DNA of 40,802 bases from Actinomycetota bacterium (GTDB taxonomy: Bacteria > Actinomycetota > Acidimicrobiia > IMCC26256 > PALSA-610): positions 212,757-253,558 of the forward strand of contig PLBO01000151.1 of the NCBI GenBank assembly GCA_003134555.1, in the 5' to 3' direction. The notes below the pieces were generated by a model that was not told the origin of the DNA, did no database searches, and worked only from the letters and a program-made list of their open reading frames with translations. The number at the start of each line of letters is the position of its first letter. The first letter of the stretch is position 1. The position numbers were made by a program, and so were the translations under genes. Positions 1 through 7,446 of this stretch are shown here, piece by piece.

Positions 1-1198
1 CGAGCGCGGCGGCCATGAGCGCGCTCGCACCGAAGGTGGTGGCGCGCAGGCCGATGTCGTCGGCGATCTTTCCTTGGATGACCGCTCCGAGGGGGTACAG
101 CGACCCGAGGATCATCGTGTTCACCGCCACCACGCGACCGCGGATGCTCGCGGGCGCGCGCAGCTGCGCGATCGTCGAGAACGTCGAGAGCGCGCCGAGA
201 TAGAGCGCACCGACCACGAGGAGCGCTACGGCCGACAGCGCGAGGTTCGGCGCGTACGCGTAGGCGGCCAGCGCGGGCGGCAACGCTCCCATCAGGCCGA
301 CGAGCAACCGGCGGGGTCCGTATCGCTGCACGAGCGCTCCGAGGAAGAGCGCCATGGAGACCGCACCGATGCCCTGGGCGACGATCAAGACGGATGTTCC
401 TACGTTGCCGTTGTGCAGCACGTTCTCGGCCATCGCCGGGACGAGGGCGATGAACGGCGCGGCGAGGAACGTGTTGAGGCACATCGCAGCCGCGTTGACG
501 CGGAGACCGCGCTCGCGCCGCACGAAACGGAATCCTTCTGCGATCGACCGGAACAGCTTCTGTTCACGCGCGTGCACGCCGGGCTTCGGCAGCGTGAGGG
601 TCAGGAGCACCGCGATCACCGCGAAGAAACTCGCGGCATTGACCGCCTCGGCCCACGCGTAGCCGCCGAGCGCGATCACGATGCCCGCGAGCGCGGGACC
701 GAACACGCGGCCGAGGTTGTACTGCGCCGATGACAACGCAATCGCGCCGGGGAGAACCTCGACGGGTACGAGATCGGGAAGGATCGCCTGGAACGCCGGG
801 AACCCGAGCCCGGCGCAGACACCGTTCCCGAAGGCGATGAGCGTGAGTGTCGGGGGCGAGGGATGTCCGACTGCGAACAAGAAGGCGAGAAGGGATGCCA
901 GCCCGGTCTGAACGATGGTGGTCCCCATCAGTAGCCACTTGCGGGGAAAGCGATCGGCCAGCGCGCCGCCGATCGGACCGAAGAACGCGATCGGAACGAA
1001 GGCGGCGGCGGCGATCGTTCCCGTCCACGCGGCCTGGTGCGTGACCTTGGTCACGTAGATGCCGAGCGCGAGGGTTTCCATCCACGTCCCGATGTTCGAG
1101 ACGAACGCACCGGTCCACAGCCGCGCGTACGGAGGATGACGCAGAGGCGCGATCGCGTCGAACCGGCGCCGAACGGGGATGTCGGCTAACGGTTCCAC
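1..1198 (-). CDS. MFS_3 (EntS-like) exporter, C-terminus cut by window edge
   Basis: A 399-codon open frame on the minus strand runs off the left edge without a stop. It encodes a hydrophobic protein with about ten visible membrane segments. The N-terminal part reads RFDAIAPLRHPPYARLWTG, then NIGTWME and a GGALADRFPRK loop, the MFS motif-A position between helices 2 and 3. This is the pattern of MFS_3 (PF05977) exporters such as EntS. The start is probably GTG at 1198, inside the 3' end of the crotonase gene (13-base overlap), so translation is likely coupled. No other in-frame start lies near the beginning of the conserved region. Substrate is unknown. A second MFS_3 protein is at 15186. Confidence 0.85.
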   Translation of the reverse strand, partial: MEPLADIPVRRRFDAIAPLRHPPYARLWTGAFVSNIGTWMETLALGIYVTKVTHQAAWTGTIAAAAFVPIAFFGPIGGALADRFPRKWLLMGTTIVQTGLASLLAFLFAVGHPSPPTLTLIAFGNGVCAGLGFPAFQAILPDLVPVEVLPGAIALSSAQYNLGRVFGPALAGIVIALGGYAWAEAVNAASFFAVIAVLLTLTLPKPGVHAREQKLFRSIAEGFRFVRRERGLRVNAAAMCLNTFLAAPFIALVPAMAENVLHNGNVGTSVLIVAQGIGAVSMALFLGALVQRYGPRRLLVGLMGALPPALAAYAYAPNLALSAVALLVVGALYLGALSTFSTIAQLRAPASIRGRVVAVNTMILGSLYPLGAVIQGKIADDIGLRATTFGASALMAAAL

Positions 1199-1971
1199 CA
1201 CTGTGGTGCCCGCTTCTCGAGGAACGCGCGCATGCCCTCGTGCGCGTCGTCGGCCTGGGCGTTGTCGACCATCGCTCGGTACGCGATGTCGTAAGCGCCG
1301 TCTTCGGGAAGCTGGTCTTGCGCGTAGAACGCGCGCTTGCCGAGCGCGAGGACGTACGCGCTGGCGCTCGCGATACGTCGCGCGAGGTCGTCAACCTCGT
1401 CGTCGAGTCGATCGGCTGCGACCACGCGGTTGACGAGGCCCCATTCGAGCGCAGTGCGCGCGTCGATCATCTCGCCGGTGAACAGCATCTCGAGCGCCCG
1501 CTTCCGACCGATCGAGCGCGCGACCGGAACCATCGGCGTGGAGCAGAACAATCCGATGTTGACGCCCGGGGTGGCGAAGCGGGCGTCGTCGGACGCGACC
1601 GCGAGATCGCACGCCGCGACCAGTTGGCAGCCCGCGGCCGTCGCCACGCCGTGAACCTTGGCGATGACGGGTTGCGGCAGCTCGTGCACCCGTGTCATCA
1701 GCCGAACGCACGTCGAGAAGAGCTCTTCGTAGAAGTCGGCGGCGCGGTTCGCGGTCATCTCCGCGAGATCGTGACCGGCCGAAAACGCAGGACCCCGACC
1801 CTCGATGACGAGCACGCGCGTCGTTTTGTCGGTCGCGACTGTGTCGAGCGCTTGCAGCATCTCGAGCATGACCGCCTGCGAGAGCGCGTTCCGGCGCTCC
1901 GGCCGGTTCAACACGAGGCGGGCGACGAGGTCGCCGCGTTCGAGCTCGACGAGGTTTCCGGCGGTCGGCAC
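1186..1971 (-). CDS. Crotonase-superfamily protein (ECHDC3-like) lacking both catalytic glutamates
   Basis: 261 aa with a full crotonase fold signature: LNRPERRNAL near residue 20, oxyanion-hole segment AFSAGHDL, and AAGCQLVAACDLAVA. In classical enoyl-CoA hydratase the two catalytic Glu lie in GGGCELA and QPEILLG. Here these positions are Gln (GCQLVA) and Gly (TPGVNIGLF). CoA binding is likely kept, but water addition by the usual mechanism is not expected. The closest remembered family is ECHDC3, which also lacks them. GTG start at 1971 has no RBS but has a -10-like hexamer six bases upstream. It probably forms an operon with the overlapping exporter. Function is unassigned: isomerase, hydrolase or non-catalytic are all possible. 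Confidence 0.85.
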   Translation of the reverse strand: MPTAGNLVELERGDLVARLVLNRPERRNALSQAVMLEMLQALDTVATDKTTRVLVIEGRGPAFSAGHDLAEMTANRAADFYEELFSTCVRLMTRVHELPQPVIAKVHGVATAAGCQLVAACDLAVASDDARFATPGVNIGLFCSTPMVPVARSIGRKRALEMLFTGEMIDARTALEWGLVNRVVAADRLDDEVDDLARRIASASAYVLALGKRAFYAQDQLPEDGAYDIAYRAMVDNAQADDAHEGMRAFLEKRAPQWWNR

Positions 1972-1977
1972 GGCCCG

Positions 1978-1983
1978 AGGCTA
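1978..1983 (-). promoter_or_regulatory. -10-like TAGCCT, leaderless start of crotonase gene
   Basis: TAGCCT lies six bases before the GTG at 1971 and no Shine-Dalgarno sequence is present. This is the spacing expected when transcription starts at the start codon. Confidence 0.5.
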
Positions 1984-2032
1984 ACGGGGAAATGTCGGGA
2001 TGCAGACGCCCGGCCGCGGCGACAATGCACCA

Positions 2033-3031
2033 ATGTCCGACGCTTCGACGCCCTCGTTTCCGCAGGCCTCCGGGCGACGGATGCAATGGGCCCAGATGCC
2101 CGCGCCGGTTCGGTCGGCAATCGAAGATCGACTCGGATCGCGTGTCGTGTCGGCGCGGTCGCAAGCCGGTGGTTTCTCACCGGGGGTCGCGGCGCGCCTC
2201 GAGCTGGCCGACGGCGCGCGCGTGTTCGTCAAGGCTGTGTGCGGCACGCCGAATCCCGACTCGCCCGCGATCCACCGGCGAGAAGCTCGTGTCGCGGCCG
2301 CGTTGCCGGCCCACGTTCCCGCGCCGGCGCTGCTCTGGTCGTCGGACGACGGCGATTGGGTCGTGCTGGCGTTCGACGACATCGACGGCCGCGAGCCCGA
2401 GTTGCCGTGGCGTGCCGACGAGTTGCAACGAGTGCTCGCGGCGTTGCACGCGCTCGCCGACGGGTTGACGCCGTCGCCGGTCTCGCTGGAACCCGCGGGC
2501 GAGTCGCTCGCCCGTCTGTTCGGTGGATGGCGCCGCATCGCCGACGACGCGGCGGATTCCGCGCGTGTCCCGGCAACCGTGCGCGCACGGCTCGAGGACC
2601 TTGTCGAGATCGAGTCGCGATGGCCCGAGTCGGTACGCGGCGACACCCTGGTCCATCTCGACGTGCGAGCCGACAATCTCTTGCTCACACCGGATCGCGT
2701 GCTCGTCGTCGACTGGCCGTGGGCTGCCGTCGGCGCGCCCTGGCTCGATCTCGTCGCGATGCTGCCGAGCGTGGCGATGCAGGGCGGACCCGATCCCGAA
2801 CGTCTTTGGCGCGCGCACCCGCTAGGTCGCCGAGTCGACGACGACCGGGTCGACGCGTTCATCGCCGCGCTCGCAGGCCTGTTCGTGCACGCGGCGCTCC
2901 TTCCTCCGGCGCCCGGGATCCCGACCCTGCGCGCGTTCCAGGCCGGTCAGGGTGAACAGGCACTGGCATGGCTCGCGCGCCGACGCGGCTGGCGCGACTT
3001 CGCGGTCGCTGATCCGTCCGCCTACACTTGA
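2033..3031 (+). CDS. APH-family phosphotransferase (aminoglycoside/choline/acyl-CoA kinase-like)
   Basis: 332 aa from the ATG at 2033. The protein shows a kinase-like N-lobe (ARVFVKAV, Lys for ATP), a Brenner motif HLDVRADN at residues 208-215 and the metal-binding segment VVDW at about 224-228. These define the APH fold (PF01636). In lipid-degrading actinobacteria many such proteins sit next to acyl-CoA dehydrogenases, as here, and act on unknown alcohols or fused ACAD substrates. Antibiotic resistance should not be assumed. An upstream in-frame ATG at 2000 adds eleven non-conserved residues. GACAAT six bases before 2033 may be a weak leaderless -10. The stop codon lies inside the palindrome at 3026-3045. 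Confidence 0.8.
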   Translation: MSDASTPSFPQASGRRMQWAQMPAPVRSAIEDRLGSRVVSARSQAGGFSPGVAARLELADGARVFVKAVCGTPNPDSPAIHRREARVAAALPAHVPAPALLWSSDDGDWVVLAFDDIDGREPELPWRADELQRVLAALHALADGLTPSPVSLEPAGESLARLFGGWRRIADDAADSARVPATVRARLEDLVEIESRWPESVRGDTLVHLDVRADNLLLTPDRVLVVDWPWAAVGAPWLDLVAMLPSVAMQGGPDPERLWRAHPLGRRVDDDRVDAFIAALAGLFVHAALLPPAPGIPTLRAFQAGQGEQALAWLARRRGWRDFAVADPSAYT

Positions 3032-3045
3032 CCGATCGGTCAAGT
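3026..3045. promoter_or_regulatory. Perfect 20-bp palindrome, TetR-type operator candidate
   Basis: ACTTGACCGATCGGTCAAGT is an exact palindrome. It overlaps the stop of the kinase gene and lies 16 bases before the GTG of the acyl-CoA dehydrogenase, just upstream of its RBS. Size and GACCG/CGGTC arms are typical of TetR-family operators. No regulator gene is adjacent, so a distant TetR would act here. Confidence 0.65.
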
Positions 3046-3061
3046 TCTGGGAGGAGCCTCG

Positions 3062-4246
3062 GTGACGGCGGACGAGCAGCGTGTGACCCAACTGTGCGAC
3101 GACCTCCTCGCGGAGCACGATCCCAAGTCGACGCCGGCGGCGGAGTTCCTCGGCGCGCAGTACGACCGGGGCATCGCGTGGGTGCATTTCCCCGAAGGCT
3201 CCGGCGGCCTCGGGCTGTCCCCGAAGCTGCAGAACACCGTCAACGCCAAGTTGTTCGGCGCGGGCGCTCCCGTTCCCTACGCACGCAATCCGATCGGCCA
3301 CGGCATGTGCGCGCCGACGCTCGTCGCCCATGGTTCCGACGAGCAGCAGCGTCGCTACCTGCGCCCCCTCTTCACGGGCGAGGAGATCTGGTGCCAGATG
3401 TTCAGCGAGCCAGGCGCGGGCTCCGACGTCGCCGGCCTGTCGACGCGCGCCCTACGCGACGGCGACGAGTGGATCGTCAACGGCCAGAAGGTGTGGACCA
3501 CGCTCGCGCACGTCGCGACTTACGGCATCGTCCTCGTGCGCACCGATCCCGAACAGGTGAAGCACAAGGGCATGACCATGTTCGTGATCGACATGCACGC
3601 ACCGGGCGTCGAGGTACGACCGCTGGTGCAGGCAACCGGTGACGCGGAGTTCAACGAGGTCTACATGACCGACCTGCGCATCCCCGATCGCGAACGGCTC
3701 GGCGATGTCGGCGAGGGCTGGGGGGTGTCGCTCACCACTCTGATGAACGAGCGCGTGTCGATCGGCGGGCAGGTGAACCCGCGCGGCTCCGGTGTGATCG
3801 CGGTCGCGGTGAATCAGTGGAAGCGCAACGAGCAACGCCACGACGCGGTCGCGCGCGACAACCTGCTGCGGCTCTGGATCGACGCCGAGGTGAATCGCCT
3901 CACCAACATGCGGGCGAGCCAAACCCGCCGTAAGGGGACTCCGGGTCCGGAGGGTTCGGTCGGCAAGCTCGCCATGGCCGGCCTCAACCAGCGAATCATG
4001 AGCTTCGTCATGGATCTCATGGGTCCCGACGCGCTTCTGTATCCGAGCGGCTACACGTTCGATCGGCCCCGCAGTGCAATGGACCTTTCGAATCCACAAA
4101 AGGCATTTCTGCGCGTTCAGGCCAATTCCATCGAGGGTGGGACCACCAACATCATGAAGAACATCCTCGGCGAGCGGGTACTCGGGCTGCCGGGCGAACC
4201 GCGTCCCGATAAAGGTCTTCCGTGGAGCCAAGTGCCCCGAAGCTGA
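3062..4246 (+). CDS. Acyl-CoA dehydrogenase (FadE-like)
   Basis: 394 aa, full length for the family. It has the flavin/substrate motif WCQMFSEPGAGSDVAGL near residue 115, a WIVNGQKVWTT segment, and the C-terminal SIEGGTTNIMKNILGERVLG. Glu358 in IEGG aligns with the catalytic base of medium-chain acyl-CoA dehydrogenase. It would introduce an alpha,beta double bond in an acyl-CoA using FAD, passing electrons to ETF. GTG start at 3062 is set by the strong RBS GGGAGGAG ending about six bases upstream. The palindrome at 3026-3045 sits where a repressor would control it. Chain or ring specificity cannot be read from the sequence. Confidence 0.93.
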   Translation: MTADEQRVTQLCDDLLAEHDPKSTPAAEFLGAQYDRGIAWVHFPEGSGGLGLSPKLQNTVNAKLFGAGAPVPYARNPIGHGMCAPTLVAHGSDEQQRRYLRPLFTGEEIWCQMFSEPGAGSDVAGLSTRALRDGDEWIVNGQKVWTTLAHVATYGIVLVRTDPEQVKHKGMTMFVIDMHAPGVEVRPLVQATGDAEFNEVYMTDLRIPDRERLGDVGEGWGVSLTTLMNERVSIGGQVNPRGSGVIAVAVNQWKRNEQRHDAVARDNLLRLWIDAEVNRLTNMRASQTRRKGTPGPEGSVGKLAMAGLNQRIMSFVMDLMGPDALLYPSGYTFDRPRSAMDLSNPQKAFLRVQANSIEGGTTNIMKNILGERVLGLPGEPRPDKGLPWSQVPRS

Positions 4247-4311
4247 CACTGGGTCCGGAATGGGACCGCTCCATACACTGCGGACTTTCCTGCCATTCCT
4301 GAAGATCCGAC

Positions 4312-5700
4312 GTGCGAATGCCGACTGGAAAAGAGATGTTCGGACTCTCGCGCGCGCGGGTTGCCGTCGTCGCGGCCGTCGTCGCCTCCGTCGCGGCACC
4401 CGGGGCCGCGTATGCCCTGGCGACGCCGACCACCACCAAACCCACCACTACGACGACGATCGGTGGTCCGCGCATTCCGTCGCCGTCGGACGGCTCGACC
4501 ACGACGGTGCCTTCGACGGGCCCGACGACCACGACGACGATTCCCGGCCCGCCGCCGGAGATGCCTGCGTTCACCCTGCCGACCAGTGTCGGGATCGAGC
4601 TCCTGAAGACGATGCAGCAGGCCAAGACCGACCTGACGGCTGCGCAGGGCGGGCTCGGGCCGGCGGAAGCGGGCGTTGCGGCCGCGCGGAAGAAGGATGC
4701 CGCGGCGCGCCGGGAGCTGCAGAAGCTCGAAGCCGCGGCGCGCAAGACGCAGCGACTCCTCGACGAGACGCGCACTCTGTTGCACCGGGCCGCGGCTGAG
4801 GCATACATCCACGCCGGCGACGCCCAGATCATGAATGCGATCTCGGGATACTTGAACACCACTTCGATCGTCCAGGCGGGAAGCCAGCTACACGTGCTCG
4901 GCACGTTCGGCTCGAATCAGAAGCACCTGCTCGACCAGTACCTCGGCCTGAAGCGGCGCGTCGACGGTCAGGTCGCCAACATCAGGGACGTCGCGGCGCG
5001 CGCCGCGGCCGCGGTCCGTTCCGCCGAGAAACGCCTGACGGAGTTCCACTCGAAAATCGACGACGCGCGGACGCGTACGGCCGTCGCCCTCGCGGGAATC
5101 CACGACTTCCAGACCGCGGCGACGAGCGCGACGAGCCCGATCCTGGGTCCCAGCCGGCTGACCGCGAAGCAGATGTCCGACTTCGTTGTTTCGCAGCACT
5201 ACACGACGCACATCACGGTGCCGATCGAAGTGCTCGCACAGATCTACCTCGACGAGGGCGCGGCGACGGGCGTGCGCGGCGATGTGGCATTCGCGCAGTC
5301 GATACTCGAGACTGCCGGCTTTGCGAACCCGGGGAGCGCGGCGACCGACAACAACTTCGCCGGGATCGGTTGGTGCGATTCCTGCGCGCACGGCTTCGAC
5401 TTCCCCGACGCGAAGACCGGCGTGCGCGCACAGATGCAATTGCTACGCGTTTACGTCGACCCGTTCTTTCCCGACGCTGCGTACACGGCCAAGGATCCGA
5501 TCCTCTTGCCGGGCACGCTGACGCTCGGCTTCCGGGGCAAGGTGCAGACGTGGTGGGACCTGTGGGGAACGTGGGCGACGGGCGCGCTCTACGGACAACG
5601 GGTGTACGACATATACCAACGCATGGTCACGTTCTCTCTGTTCGACCCCACGCCTCCACCCCCGGCCGCGCCGACCTCCAAGCCCAAGCCCAAGCCCTAG
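4312..5700 (+). CDS. Secreted coiled-coil protein with C-terminal glucosaminidase domain
   Basis: 462 aa. Residues 14-36 form a signal peptide (RVAVVAAVVASVAAPGAAYA). Residues 38-85 are a Thr/Pro-rich linker with repeated TTTT runs. Residues 95-270 are Ala/Lys/Glu-rich and probably coiled coil, like NlpC/P60 cell-separation enzymes. Residues 300-445 match a glucosaminidase (PF01832) pattern: AFAQSILETAGF with likely catalytic Glu333, then NNFAGIGWCDSC and the Trp-rich YGQRVYDIYQRM end. It ends in a KPKPKP tail. It should cleave peptidoglycan glycan strands outside the membrane. Start is uncertain: GTG 4312, ATG 4318 or ATG 4336; a TACACT hexamer at 4274-4279 could be its -10. It overlaps the convergent P450 gene by 4 bases. 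Confidence 0.8.
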   Translation: MRMPTGKEMFGLSRARVAVVAAVVASVAAPGAAYALATPTTTKPTTTTTIGGPRIPSPSDGSTTTVPSTGPTTTTTIPGPPPEMPAFTLPTSVGIELLKTMQQAKTDLTAAQGGLGPAEAGVAAARKKDAAARRELQKLEAAARKTQRLLDETRTLLHRAAAEAYIHAGDAQIMNAISGYLNTTSIVQAGSQLHVLGTFGSNQKHLLDQYLGLKRRVDGQVANIRDVAARAAAAVRSAEKRLTEFHSKIDDARTRTAVALAGIHDFQTAATSATSPILGPSRLTAKQMSDFVVSQHYTTHITVPIEVLAQIYLDEGAATGVRGDVAFAQSILETAGFANPGSAATDNNFAGIGWCDSCAHGFDFPDAKTGVRAQMQLLRVYVDPFFPDAAYTAKDPILLPGTLTLGFRGKVQTWWDLWGTWATGALYGQRVYDIYQRMVTFSLFDPTPPPPAAPTSKPKPKP

Positions 5701-6938
5701 CCGTCGCGAGTCAGCCGTACCGGCAGGTGGCGGATGCCGGTGTGCTTGTTGCTGCGCGTCCACTCGACCGGGCCGGTCAGCTCGATCTCGCCGACGCGTG
5801 CGCACAGCTCGTCGAGCACGACGCGGATCTCGAGGCGCGCCAGGTTCGCGCCGAGGCAGTGGTGCACGCCGTGACCGAACCCCAGATGCGGATTCGGGTC
5901 GCGGTCGAGGTCGAAGCGGAACGGATGCGCGAACACGTCCTCGTCACGATTGGCGGACGCCTCCCAGAACACGACTTTCTCGCCCGCATGCACGAGTTCT
6001 CCGAAGAGCTCGAGGTCGCGTGTCGCGGTGCGACGGTTGTACGCGGCGGGATGGGTCCACCGCACGATCTCCTCGACCGCCGCGCTGCTCGCGCAACGAG
6101 CGGCGCGTAGCGCGCGCCACTGGTCGGGGAACGCGTCGAGCGCGACGACCGCGCCCGCGATGGCGTTGCGCGTCGTGTCGGCGCCGGCGGCCCAGAGCAG
6201 CGAGAAGAAGAACTGCAACTCCTGGTCGGTGAGCTCGGGCGGATCCTCGCCCGCGAGGCGGGCGTGACAGACGACGGAGAGCATGTCGTCGGCGGGGTGC
6301 GCGCGCTTTTCGGCGATGAGCGCCGTGCCGTACTCGAACATCGAGATGGCGGCGCGAGACACCTCGTCGGTGGTCTCGAAGGCCTCGCGTCCGCCCTTGA
6401 AGTCGAACGCGTGCTCGATCCAATCGAACAACTGATGACGATCAGCTTCGGGGATGCCCATCAAGATGCAGATCGCCTGCATGGGCAGCTCCCCGGCGAT
6501 CTCGTTCACGAAGTCGCAGTCGCCTCGGTCGATTGCCGCCGCGACGAGTTGCGCGGTCCGCGCGCGCAGGTCGTCCTCGAGCCGCGCGATCATGCGCGAG
6601 GTCAAGCCCTTGCTCACGAGCATCCTGACCCGTTGGTGACGCGGGTCGTCCATCATGTTGAGCATCAGGCCAGCCACGGGCAGGTCGTTGAGTGTCGTGC
6701 CCCCGAAGGGCCGCGTGCCGCCGGTCTCCGAAGAGAACGCGCCCGGATCATGCACGACCGTCATGCACGCGGCGTGCGAATTGACCGACCAAAATCCCTC
6801 GCCCTCGGGCGTGTGCTCGGTCGGCTCGTGCCAGAGCACCGGCGCGACGTGGCGGAGCCGGGTGAACACGTCGTGCGGGAAGCCACCGGCGAAGAGGTCG
6901 AGGTCGGTGAGGTCGACGCCCTCGGGAATGCGCGCCAC
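5697..6938 (-). CDS. Cytochrome P450
   Basis: 413 aa, the usual length for a soluble bacterial P450. It has the I-helix oxygen-activation motif AGADTT at 251-256, ExxR (EEIVR, Glu290/Arg293), and a heme loop LGFGHGVHHCLGANLAR with Cys361 as thiolate ligand. The C-terminal KHTGIRHLPVRL resembles the CYP124/125/142 lipid and sterol hydroxylase branch, but this placement is a weak inference. Electrons must come from a ferredoxin and reductase, which are not in the window. GTG start at 6938 has no RBS and probably a leaderless transcript. It lies head-to-head with the Ddn-like gene at 6964, with only 25 bases between starts. Confidence 0.95.
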   Translation of the reverse strand: MARIPEGVDLTDLDLFAGGFPHDVFTRLRHVAPVLWHEPTEHTPEGEGFWSVNSHAACMTVVHDPGAFSSETGGTRPFGGTTLNDLPVAGLMLNMMDDPRHQRVRMLVSKGLTSRMIARLEDDLRARTAQLVAAAIDRGDCDFVNEIAGELPMQAICILMGIPEADRHQLFDWIEHAFDFKGGREAFETTDEVSRAAISMFEYGTALIAEKRAHPADDMLSVVCHARLAGEDPPELTDQELQFFFSLLWAAGADTTRNAIAGAVVALDAFPDQWRALRAARCASSAAVEEIVRWTHPAAYNRRTATRDLELFGELVHAGEKVVFWEASANRDEDVFAHPFRFDLDRDPNPHLGFGHGVHHCLGANLARLEIRVVLDELCARVGEIELTGPVEWTRSNKHTGIRHLPVRLTRDG

Positions 6939-6946
6939 GGGTGTCG

Positions 6947-6952
6947 ACGTTA
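6947..6952 (-). promoter_or_regulatory. -10-like TAACGT for the P450 gene
   Basis: TAACGT on the minus strand ends eight bases before the GTG at 6938. Its first two bases are the same TA base pairs used by the opposite hexamer at 6951-6956. Confidence 0.45.
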
Positions 6953-6956
6953 CTCT
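6951..6956 (+). promoter_or_regulatory. -10-like TACTCT for the Ddn-like gene
   Basis: TACTCT ends seven bases before the ATG at 6964. No RBS exists in the 25-base gap, so the transcript is probably leaderless. Confidence 0.5.
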
Positions 6957-6963
6957 CGGTTAT

Positions 6964-7398
6964 ATGCCGAACCTCGAAGACTTCAACAACGATTTCAACG
7001 CGTTCAACAACGCAGTCATCGACGAGTTCCGCAACAACGGTGGCCAGGTCACCGGCATGTTCGCGGGTGCCCCGCTGGTGTTGGTCACGACCACCGGAGC
7101 CAAGTCGGGGAAACGACGCACGAGCCCGGTCGTGTACACGACCGACGGCGATCGGGTCGTCGTCATCGCCTCCAAAGGCGGCGCGCCGACGAGTCCCGAC
7201 TGGTATCACAACCTCGTGGCGAACCCGGACGTGACGGTCGAACTGCCGACCGAGACGTTCGAGGCTCGCGCCAAGGTGGCCGAGGGACCGGAGCGGGATC
7301 GGCTGTACGACGCGCAGGCCGCGCTGATGCCGAACTTCGCCGAGTACCAAAAGGCGACGACCCGAAAGATCCCGGTCGTCGTACTCGAACGCGTCTGA
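6964..7398 (+). CDS. Deazaflavin (F420)-dependent nitroreductase family protein, Ddn-like
   Basis: 144 aa. The segment GAPLVLVTTTGAKSGKRRTSPVVYTTDGDRVVVIASKGG, shortened here in description, is the split-barrel core of PF04075 proteins such as Ddn; the Lys/Arg cluster after SGK binds the F420 phosphate tail in this family. The following SPDWYHNLVANPDVTVE block is also diagnostic. It should use reduced F420 to reduce a quinone-like or other lipid-soluble substrate at the membrane. The ATG at 6964 is chosen because the conserved region starts soon after it and a -10-like hexamer sits at leaderless distance. A longer open frame reaching back to 6655 is antisense to the P450 and is not coding. 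Confidence 0.9.
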   Translation: MPNLEDFNNDFNAFNNAVIDEFRNNGGQVTGMFAGAPLVLVTTTGAKSGKRRTSPVVYTTDGDRVVVIASKGGAPTSPDWYHNLVANPDVTVELPTETFEARAKVAEGPERDRLYDAQAALMPNFAEYQKATTRKIPVVVLERV

Positions 7399-7434
7399 GT
7401 TCCCAACGGAGTCGCCCAGCGACTCACGAACTCA

Positions 7435-7440
7435 TATCCT
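7435..7440 (+). promoter_or_regulatory. -10-like TATCCT, leaderless start of methyltransferase
   Basis: TATCCT ends six bases before the GTG at 7447; no RBS is visible. Confidence 0.5.
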
Positions 7441-7446
7441 CACCGC

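Noticed and set aside
1240-2955. Plus-strand open frame of 571 codons across the crotonase and kinase genes
   Set aside because: Runs antisense to the crotonase, then out of frame through the kinase; Arg-rich, no domain.
2033-3031. Aminoglycoside resistance gene
   Set aside because: The APH fold is shared by many metabolic kinases; the lipid-gene context and absence of resistance-specific features give no support.
4418-4560. ACGACG/ACCACC repeats in the glucosaminidase gene as a possible repeat array
   Set aside because: They encode the Thr/Pro linker in frame and are irregular; not a CRISPR or satellite.
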